Assembly (NCBI GenBank): GCA_002316805.1
Contig: DCEF01000002.1
Coordinates: 62,375 to 67,485 of the forward strand
Origin: Ruminococcaceae bacterium UBA1036
GTDB taxonomy: Bacteria > Bacillota > Clostridia > Oscillospirales > Acutalibacteraceae
Length of the DNA stretch: 5,111 nucleotides
Reading direction: 5' to 3'
Positions 1-5,111 of this stretch are shown one piece after another. Position numbers and translations under genes: made by a program. The notes beneath the pieces were generated by a model. It did not search any database, was not told the DNA's origin, and saw only the letters and a program-made list of their open reading frames with translations. The stretch's first letter is position 1. Each line of letters starts with the position of its first letter.

Positions 1-3000
1 CGCAACAAGCAGGCGGCTGCCATTAAGATAGATACCTGATTTCGCACCCGGCGCGCCTATTGCCGTGATTTTGTAGTAATAGTCGTTGCCAACATGTTTC
101 ACAAGTGCTCTGCGGAATACGCTCGGCGTACCAACTGTGAAGTCAGGGGTTTTGCCGTTTCTTGATGTAATTTTAAATGTATATGCACTGTTTACACTAA
201 AATCGTATGTTGTATCACTGACATAATCATTAAGCGGTGTGGGTGATAATGCCTTGTCTGCTAAAATTGTACCAGAATATGCCGGAACCGTTATGGTTAC
301 GAACCCATTGCTTTTTGGCACAGCCTTATTTGTAACAATATCAACAAGCGTATCGACTTTTACAGCCGAAGCGTCAAGGGTTACAGTAACAGGTTTAGAG
401 CTATTGTTTGCTGCTATCAAGAGCTGGTTCTTACTGTCGGCACGGATATAAGCCATTATAGCATCGTCATCTGTTTTGAGCATTGAAATGCTGCCAGTGC
501 GCAGTGCAGAGTAACTTTTCCTTATTGAAATAAGTTTTGCGTACCAGTTAAACAAACTCTGATTGCTTCCGCTCCAGTCCATTGTGCGGCGGTCATCTGG
601 ATCATCAGCGCCTACCATGCCAACTTCATCGCCATAGTAAACAGTAGGGGCACCCGGATAAGTAAGCTGAAGCAGGGCTGCCATATACTGCTTCTTCTTT
701 GCAGTATCAGACGTTGCCGCATAAGTTGGGAAAGCATATGCAATATCTTTCTGGCTGCGGTCATCATCTATACCGTCAAGATATGAGAGCAGGCGCGTCG
801 TATCGTGTGAATCCAGAAGGTTCATCATAGCGTAAAATGCTTCTGATGGATACCTTTCGCGCAGCTTTTCAAGCTTTTTTGCACATTCAGCCGAACTACC
901 TCCCCTTGCATATGCAAGTATATCATTGCGGAACTGATAGTTCATGCACGAATCGTACATATCGCCGAGCAGATATTTCGTTGCATCGTCCCATATCTCT
1001 CCAATAATTACGTTGTCATTGCCAAGTGCTTTCACCGAGTTACGGAACTTCTGCCATGTTTCATCTGAAACTTCGTTTGCGCAGTCAAGGCGCCAACCGT
1101 CAGAGCCCTTACTGATCCAATATTTTGCTACAGAATCAGGGCCGTCTACCATCTCGTTTGCCCATCCTGGCGTTTGGTATTCTGAACCATTTGTAGCTTT
1201 TATAACAGGCATTGAGTCATAGCCCCACCATCCTTCATAGCCATAAACATCTTTGCCCTTGCGTTCGCCAATTGTATCCTGAATGGGCTTCTGAGTAGCC
1301 TGGTCCAAAATTGGTTTTTTCGTTATCGTAAACCATTTCGTATAAGTAAAGTCTGTCACACCGTGGCCTTTAAAATATGCTGTTGCAGCAGCCTCCGCTG
1401 CATCCTGGGTTGCGTCGGCATGCTCTGCCATATAATCATAAACATATGCCCAGTATGGATAAGCGCCAACTTTTCCATCATTTCCGACATATTTGTAGTA
1501 ACGGTCAAAGTAAATCGAGTCATCGGAAACGTGGTTATAAACGCCGTCAAGGATTACATGCATGCCGTTTGCCTTAGCCGTTTTGCAAAGCTCGGCAAAG
1601 TCACCTTTAGTGCCGAGAATAGGATCAATTTTCCTGTAATCCGTCGTATCATACCTGTGGCTTGACACTGAAGAAAAAATCGGGTTAATATAAATCACGT
1701 TTACTCCAAGTTTTTTCAGATAGCTTATCTTCTGCGTGATTCCTTTAAGGTCACCACCGTAAATCTCGTTGCCCCATATGCTATCACCTTTATATGCCTG
1801 TTTCGGATACTCAGCCGCATGCAAGCTCTCCTGTTCCGGATTTTCAGGGTATTTACTCCAGTCATTCACGAACTCATATTTTGTAGCGCCGCGTGCGCTT
1901 GCCTGTGCCTTATCGTTTGACGTATCGCCATTGTAGAAGCGGTCTGGGAATATCTGATAAATCACCGCATTTTTCATCCAGTCAGGCGTTTTGTATCCTG
2001 CTTTGTAAACCACCAGATCATAAGGCAAAACGCTGCTTAGGTCAGTAAGTTTTCCACTCCCATAATATCCGTCGTCATCACAATAAACTTTAACATCATT
2101 ACCATTTGCCAGTCCAAAGTAATATGTATACTGGCCAATTGACGCAAAGCTCTGTGTCGTGCTCCACATAATTTTTCCGTCGGCGGCAGAGCCTTTTTTC
2201 ATAGCAATACGCTTATTTTCAGGACCTTTTATGAATAAATAGGCTTCCGCCACATCATCGCCCGTCTGAATTGCAAATGTGACTTGCTTATTCTGCTCAA
2301 CCGCACCGTAAATGCTTTTATACTTGCTGTCCTGTGTATTGTAGTACACATTCTTGCTGTTGATCTTGTGGTCAGAAGCGTTTGAATAATACAGTTCGGT
2401 TGAAGGGTCAAAATAGAAAGTGACATCTTTTGCATTTGCAAGTGTAAATGAACTTACAGCATATGATGCAGTCCCACCCGATTTATTGCTCCAGTTTATC
2501 TTGATATCTGGATATGTTCCTGCGGGAAAAGAAACTGTCGCTTTATAAATGCCTGTCAATCCATCGTCAGTCAGTTTTGTGCCAGACGGCACACCCGTTC
2601 CTGAAAGGTCGAGGTCAGCAAATATATAATTTAGCGATGTCACGGAAAGATGAGTTATATCGCTGTAATAAACTGTCACATCCTGCTTGCTGCTTACGGT
2701 AAGGCTTATATTGTCACCGCCTGCCTTGCCGTACATGCCATAGTTTTCATCCCATTTTCCGCCTGCTGCGATTTTATACTGGTAATTAGCCGGCGTCACA
2801 TTTTTAAATGTGAGCGAATAAAGTCCATTACCTTTATATGTCATCTGGTTCGAGGCAGGATCCCATGATTTCCCCGGCAGTGTACCCGGTACATTTATTA
2901 CACGCCCTGCAAAAGCGCCACGTGTATAAACAGAATACTCTTTATCTTTATATGTATAAGTTTCCTTCTGGGAGGGATCAAGCGTTCTTACACCATTCAC

Positions 3001-4293
3001 CGTATAAAAGTAAATGTAGTCCAGTGCCCCATCGCCAAAATATATGTTCTCACTCGTAAATGCTCCGCTAAATGTACCGTTTGTATCTTTTTCCGCATAA
3101 AGTGAGACCGTCTTTGCTTTATCAGGAGAAGATTTTGGTGCATAAGTCAGAGAAATTTTATCCGTCAACGTGCCAGGGAAAATAAATTTCGTCGTCCCAT
3201 TTGCATTGTTGACTACTTTCGCCTTTGTCGGAGCAGACTGATAGCCGAGCGCTTCAGAAACAGCGTTGTAATTGTTCACTGTATCGTAAAGTGCCTGCGA
3301 TGACGCATCATACAGAAAAACGACATTTGTACCGTCACGTTCGATATTCAAGCTAATATTTCCTGTAATTTTATCATACCAGCTTTTCTTGTCAAAGACG
3401 ACTTTATACTGATATGAGCCTTTGTCGAATGTCTTGCTGAATATGTAAAGGTTTTTGGTAACCTGTGAAAAATTCCAACCATCAGCGCCTGCATCCCATG
3501 TGCCGCTGTTACCGCGCACTGTCCCTATAAGCGACACTGTCGTTGTAAAAGCAGGCTTTGAAATATTGCCTACAGTCGCATCGCTTTGGTAAATATTTAT
3601 TGCAGGCTCGTTTATAGAATCGGTACATACGCCCTGCAGATAATCGGCAAAAACAGTAAACGATGTTGAACCGGCAGGCACTTTCATAACAACATTGTTT
3701 CCGGTTTTGCCGTTACTCCACGCATGGTTGTAAGCTACTTTATATTGGATATCTACCTCATTTTTTGTCTCCCGGAATGTAAAAGTTTTAGAGTACCGTC
3801 CTCCGCCGAGATAAACGAGGTCGCCGCCTGTATCATTCGGTGCCCAGTCGCTTATGCCAAGCTCAGCGCCGATTGAACCCAAACTGCCTGTTAACGTCGC
3901 CGATGTCTTGAAGTGACCGGCATTGTTAACAGAATCTACAGTGCTGTTTTTCACATCAGTGTCTGAGGAACCGCGTGAATAATAGCGTATGTAGACATTC
4001 TCTTCCTTCGGTACATTCACCGAAACATCTGTGGCTTTTGCGCTGCTGTTGACTTTAACAGTATAAGTATGCACACCGGCACTGAGCTTAACACATGACT
4101 CATAGACGCCGCCCGCATAAAGGGGCATCTGGCTGGCTGTTTTGCCGCTGTCGGTAACTATCGATACCCTGTCATTTGCCTTTGGTGCTGTTTCTGCCGC
4201 AGATACATTCAAAGGAACACCAATAAAAGTAGAAAGTCCAATTAGCAGTGATAGCAGAACGCTTAAGCACTGTTTGCTTACCCTTTTTAACAT
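1..4293 (-). CDS. Secreted multimodular GH13 amylopullulanase/neopullulanase-type alpha-glucanase (C-terminus cut by window edge)
   Basis: A single frame gives 1,431 residues without a stop and runs off the left edge. The ATG at 4291-4293 follows a strong ribosome binding site and opens a signal peptide (KR-rich start, hydrophobic residues about 10-28, probable cleavage after VSA at 32). Next come X25-like beta modules (about 42-112, 130-222, 249-338, 461-552, 553-640), a different beta module (about 353-452), a CBM34/E-set-like domain (641-765) and the GH13 barrel (about 768-1255). Seen motifs: AVIYQIFPDRF with likely calcium ligands N788, D790, N793 and D794; region I DGVYNH (916-921); MPV (1028-1030); region II DGWRLD with nucleophile D1070; region III GEIW with acid/base E1099; region IV DSHD with D1164. 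The C-terminal beta domain spans about 1256-1347, and a further module begins near 1350. From the family, it should hydrolyse alpha-1,4 and perhaps alpha-1,6 bonds of starch or pullulan outside the cell. It resembles Thermoanaerobacter-type amylopullulanases (GH13_39, from memory). A plain neopullulanase or alpha-amylase specificity is not excluded. Confidence 0.93.
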   Translation of the reverse strand, partial: MLKRVSKQCLSVLLSLLIGLSTFIGVPLNVSAAETAPKANDRVSIVTDSGKTASQMPLYAGGVYESCVKLSAGVHTYTVKVNSSAKATDVSVNVPKEENVYIRYYSRGSSDTDVKNSTVDSVNNAGHFKTSATLTGSLGSIGAELGISDWAPNDTGGDLVYLGGGRYSKTFTFRETKNEVDIQYKVAYNHAWSNGKTGNNVVMKVPAGSTSFTVFADYLQGVCTDSINEPAINIYQSDATVGNISKPAFTTTVSLIGTVRGNSGTWDAGADGWNFSQVTKNLYIFSKTFDKGSYQYKVVFDKKSWYDKITGNISLNIERDGTNVVFLYDASSQALYDTVNNYNAVSEALGYQSAPTKAKVVNNANGTTKFIFPGTLTDKISLTYAPKSSPDKAKTVSLYAEKDTNGTFSGAFTSENIYFGDGALDYIYFYTVNGVRTLDPSQKETYTYKDKEYSVYTRGAFAGRVINVPGTLPGKSWDPASNQMTYKGNGLYSLTFKNVTPANYQYKIAAGGKWDENYGMYGKAGGDNISLTVSSKQDVTVYYSDITHLSVTSLNYIFADLDLSGTGVPSGTKLTDDGLTGIYKATVSFPAGTYPDIKINWSNKSGGTASYAVSSFTLANAKDVTFYFDPSTELYYSNASDHKINSKNVYYNTQDSKYKSIYGAVEQNKQVTFAIQTGDDVAEAYLFIKGPENKRIAMKKGSAADGKIMWSTTQSFASIGQYTYYFGLANGNDVKVYCDDDGYYGSGKLTDLSSVLPYDLVVYKAGYKTPDWMKNAVIYQIFPDRFYNGDTSNDKAQASARGATKYEFVNDWSKYPENPEQESLHAAEYPKQAYKGDSIWGNEIYGGDLKGITQKISYLKKLGVNVIYINPIFSSVSSHRYDTTDYRKIDPILGTKGDFAELCKTAKANGMHVILDGVYNHVSDDSIYFDRYYKYVGNDGKVGAYPYWAYVYDYMAEHADATQDAAEAAATAYFKGHGVTDFTYTKWFTITKKPILDQATQKPIQDTIGERKGKDVYGYEGWWGYDSMPVIKATNGSEYQTPGWANEMVDGPDSVAKYWISKGSDGWRLDCANEVSDETWQKFRNSVKALGNDNVIIGEIWDDATKYLLGDMYDSCMNYQFRNDILAYARGGSSAECAKKLEKLRERYPSEAFYAMMNLLDSHDTTRLLSYLDGIDDDRSQKDIAYAFPTYAATSDTAKKKQYMAALLQLTYPGAPTVYYGDEVGMVGADDPDDRRTMDWSGSNQSLFNWYAKLISIRKSYSALRTGSISMLKTDDDAIMAYIRADSKNQLLIAANNSSKPVTVTLDASAVKVDTLVDIVTNKAVPKSNGFVTITVPAYSGTILADKALSPTPLNDYVSDTTYDFSVNSAYTFKITSRNGKTPDFTVGTPSVFRRALVKHVGNDYYYKITAIGAPGAKSGIYLNGSRLLVA
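2374..4170 (-). repeat. Region encoding a tandem array of X25-like starch-associated beta modules
   Basis: This is a protein-level repeat within the glucanase gene, residues about 42-640. The clearest copy is residues 461-552, with WDP (477-479), YQYK (504-507), WDENYG (514-519), GGDN (525-528) and VTVYYS (539-544), the pattern I associate with X25 modules of pullulanases. Copies at 130-222 (W150, YKVAYNHAW 184-192) and 249-338 (WDAG 266-269, YQYK 294-297, W305, VVFLYD 324-329) are clear relatives. Residues 42-112 and 553-640 keep only the strand pattern (GVYESCVKL, GIYKATVSFPAGTY) and lack the WDENYG-like motif, so they are degenerate or only distantly related. Residues 353-452 look like a different beta module. 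The exact role of X25 modules is unsettled; carbohydrate contact or spacing of the catalytic domain is inferred. Domain edges are approximate. Confidence 0.7.
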
Positions 4294-4297
4294 AGCT

Positions 4298-4305
4298 TCC
4301 TCCTT
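4298..4305 (-). promoter_or_regulatory. Shine-Dalgarno sequence of the glucanase gene
   Basis: AAGGAGGA on the minus strand is nearly a perfect complement to the 3' end of 16S rRNA. GGAGG ends five bases before the ATG at 4291-4293. It fixes that start codon, which also gives a proper signal peptide, and suggests strong translation initiation. Confidence 0.9.
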
Positions 4306-4358
4306 ATTATTTATTATTTGCTTGTACCGGATTTTATGGGATTGTGCTTTTTCCAGTT

Positions 4359-4374
4359 GTGCAATCGGTTGCAC
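4359..4374 (-). promoter_or_regulatory. LacI/CcpA-family operator-like palindrome (candidate cre or maltose-regulator site)
   Basis: The minus strand reads GTGCAACCGATTGCAC, a 16-base palindrome with a central CG and a single mismatched pair. Its core fits the cre pattern TGNAANCGNWNNCA on both strands, and it has the GCAA/TTGC half-sites typical of LacI-family operators. It lies 66 bases upstream of the glucanase ATG. It overlaps the end of a possible -10 (TATAGT, 4373-4378, with a weak -35 AAGACG at 4396-4401, 17-base spacer), so a bound repressor would cover the expected start site. CcpA and a dedicated MalR-like regulator cannot be told apart from sequence alone. Confidence 0.65.
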
Positions 4375-4506
4375 TATAAAATACATTTTTCTCTGCGTCT
4401 TAGGGTTAGATGCTCTGGCATGGCATATTTTCAACATACTTTTCTATTCTTATTTATTTCGATTAAGTTATACCATACTTTATTAGAAAAATAAATCCCA
4501 TATAAT

Positions 4507-4532
4507 TACAAATATTCGATATTATATTTGTA
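4507..4532. repeat. Inverted repeat overlapping the candidate -10
   Basis: TACAAATAT (4507-4515) and ATATTTGTA (4524-4532) are perfect 9-base inverted arms around an 8-base spacer. The right arm overlaps the TATAAT at 4521-4526, a position where a dimeric regulator could act. The arms are almost all A and T in an AT-rich stretch, so a chance occurrence is quite possible. Confidence 0.4.
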
Positions 4533-4548
4533 TATTATACCTAAGCAA
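4521..4548 (-). promoter_or_regulatory. Candidate sigma-A-type promoter for the glucanase gene
   Basis: On the minus strand, TTGCTT (4543-4548) and a perfect TATAAT (4521-4526) are separated by 16 bases. Transcription would start near 4514, giving a leader of about 220 bases. The stretch is very AT-rich, so chance matches are likely. Alternatives are another TATAAT just upstream within 4534-4539, TTGTAC with TAAAAT further upstream, and a weak promoter at the operator (4373-4401). Confidence 0.4.
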
Positions 4549-4618
4549 CAAAATAAAGCTTTTAAATAGCAACAGCCTGATGTATTTTATACATTTAAAT
4601 AAAACTGTACAAAACTCT

Positions 4619-4666
4619 AAAAAATGCGTTTTGAGCGGGCTTGCAAAGTCCGTTTCAAAACGCATT
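4619..4666 (-). terminator. Intrinsic terminator of the upstream hypothetical gene
   Basis: Read on the minus strand, the arms AATGCGTTTTGA (4655-4666) and TCAAAACGCATT (4623-4634) pair perfectly over 12 bases, and the 3' arm runs into six T residues (4619-4624), with a second TTTT at 4611-4614. The inner segment can add a few more pairs. It lies 82 bases after the stop of the hypothetical gene and about 325 bases before the glucanase start, so it separates the two transcripts. In the plus direction no T-run follows, so it is not obviously bidirectional. Confidence 0.85.
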
Positions 4667-4684
4667 ATCCTGCTTCAAGTATGT

Positions 4685-4719
4685 TGCTGCTGGCTCACAG
4701 TCTAAATCCGCCAGCAACA
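4685..4719 (-). other. Hairpin in the 3' tail of the upstream gene
   Basis: On the minus strand TGTTGCTGGC (4710-4719) pairs with GCCAGCAGCA (4685-4694) over 10 bases with one G-U pair, closing a 15-base loop. It sits between the stop codon and the terminator and has no T-run after it. It could stabilise the mRNA 3' end, or be incidental. Confidence 0.4.
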
Positions 4720-4748
4720 GTTCCTTTAACCCACACTACCAAAAGATA

Positions 4749-5111
4749 TCACTTTTTGCTGTGGATTTCCGCATTTGCATCTTTTGCACATGCATCGGCA
4801 ACATTCGGCGGGAAGAAGTCGCTTGTTGGGAAGTCAATGCGGCTGAACATTTCGCGTGGGCTGTCGGTTGTAGGCGGGCATTCTTTTTCAGGTACACAGA
4901 ACTCATAGGTTGGCACAAGCAGCGGCACAGTGCGCACAAGCTGTACTATTGTAAACAGCCCGATTGTCGCATATATGGCGTGGCATCCTGTATAATCAAA
5001 TTCTGTCCCATAAAGTGAGCTCACACTTTCTGGAATACGTGTGCAGATATCGCTGCCCTGAGGCGGCCGGTCACATATTTTAGCTGAAAGGCCTATAGGT
5101 TCTGACACTTG
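4749..5111 (-). CDS. Hypothetical cysteine-containing protein, C-terminal 120 residues (start beyond window edge)
   Basis: An open frame enters from the right edge and ends with TGA at 4749-4751. A GTG at 5106-5108 lies in frame, but no ribosome binding site can be seen and the frame stays open to the edge, so it is treated as the C-terminal part of a longer gene. I do not recognise the family. Counted from the edge, six cysteines fall at 13, 23, 43, 72, 78 and 108. A moderately hydrophobic stretch (about 48-67) precedes the segment PTYEFCVPEKECPP (67-80), followed by an FP-rich part (RIDFPTSDFFPP, 91-102) and a polar tail ending in SKK. There is no clear transmembrane helix. Support for a real gene is the terminator correctly placed after its stop and codon use like the glucanase. 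A cytoplasmic or spore-associated role would fit the cysteines and prolines but is only a guess. The terminator argues against an operon with the glucanase. Confidence 0.75.
   Translation of the reverse strand, partial: QVSEPIGLSAKICDRPPQGSDICTRIPESVSSLYGTEFDYTGCHAIYATIGLFTIVQLVRTVPLLVPTYEFCVPEKECPPTTDSPREMFSRIDFPTSDFFPPNVADACAKDANAEIHSKK

Larger units (their letters stand above)
4306..4618. other. AT-rich intergenic regulatory region with no gene
   Basis: No coding frame with a ribosome binding site is seen on either strand here. The stretch holds the candidate promoter, the inverted repeat and the operator described separately, plus short AT palindromes such as ATGTAT-TTT-ATACAT (4580-4594) and GTATATTATAC (4530-4540). 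Its base composition is clearly more AT-rich than the flanking genes. A 114-residue plus-strand frame from 4142 to 4486 crosses it but is mostly the reverse of the glucanase signal peptide region. Confidence 0.7.

Noticed and set aside
239..3059. Several short frames on both strands inside the glucanase gene
   Set aside because: All are shadows of the 1,431-codon frame, which carries continuous family motifs across these positions; none has its own start signals.
4142..4486. Plus-strand frame of 114 residues spanning the glucanase start and the intergenic region
   Set aside because: About 40% of it is antisense to the signal peptide region of the well-supported minus-strand gene, it has no ribosome binding site, and the rest is AT-rich spacer giving spurious hydrophobic residues.
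4530..4594. Short AT palindromes (4530-4540 and 4580-4594) as regulator sites
   Set aside because: Arms of five or six A/T-dominated bases are expected by chance in so AT-rich a stretch, and there is no further support.
4623..4666. Bidirectional terminator
   Set aside because: The stem is perfect, but in the plus direction it is followed by mixed sequence rather than a T-run, and no plus-strand gene ends here.
4736..4939. Minus-strand frame of 67 residues overlapping the end of the hypothetical gene
   Set aside because: It lies in another frame of the same strand inside a better-supported longer frame and starts with no ribosome binding site.
4624..5018. Two overlapping plus-strand frames (from 4624 and from 4641)
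   Set aside because: They start inside the terminator hairpin and run antisense to the hypothetical gene, whose frame, stop and terminator agree with each other on the minus strand.

Overview
The window holds parts of two genes, both on the minus strand, separated by a 455-base AT-rich intergenic region. Nearly all of it (positions 1-4293) is one open frame of 1,431 codons. It encodes a secreted, multimodular starch-degrading enzyme of glycoside hydrolase family 13, best described as an amylopullulanase or neopullulanase-type alpha-glucanase. The reading frame has no stop and runs off the left edge, so the C-terminus is missing. The right end (4749-5111) holds the last 120 residues of an unrecognised, cysteine-containing protein whose start lies beyond the edge.

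The organism is probably a Gram-positive anaerobe of the Clostridia, perhaps from the Ruminococcus/Oscillospiraceae side. The evidence is a strong AAGGAGGA ribosome binding site, a Gram-positive-style signal peptide, an AT-rich intergenic region around genes of moderate GC, and the closeness of the catalytic domain, as recalled, to clostridial and Thermoanaerobacter amylopullulanases. This is inference from style and family resemblance only; there is no rRNA or other marker gene.

Layout from right to left, the direction of transcription: end of the hypothetical gene (stop at 4749-4751); an 82-base 3' tail with a hairpin (4685-4719); an intrinsic terminator (4619-4666); an AT-rich regulatory stretch with a candidate promoter (4521-4548) overlapped by an inverted repeat (4507-4532); a LacI/CcpA-type operator palindrome (4359-4374); the ribosome binding site (4298-4305); then the amylase gene. 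The terminator implies that the glucanase gene is transcribed separately from the upstream gene. The palindrome has the central CG and TGNAANCGNWNNCA pattern expected for control by a sugar-responsive LacI-family regulator or CcpA, which fits a starch-utilisation gene.

The enzyme reads as: signal peptide, about four X25-like beta-sandwich modules plus one other beta module, an N-terminal (CBM34/E-set-like) domain, the GH13 barrel with all catalytic residues intact, the C-terminal beta domain, and the start of at least one further module cut by the window edge. Nothing here points to mobile DNA, CRISPR, tRNA or rRNA. I see no wholly new system. The most informative points are the operator, the module array and the unknown upstream gene.
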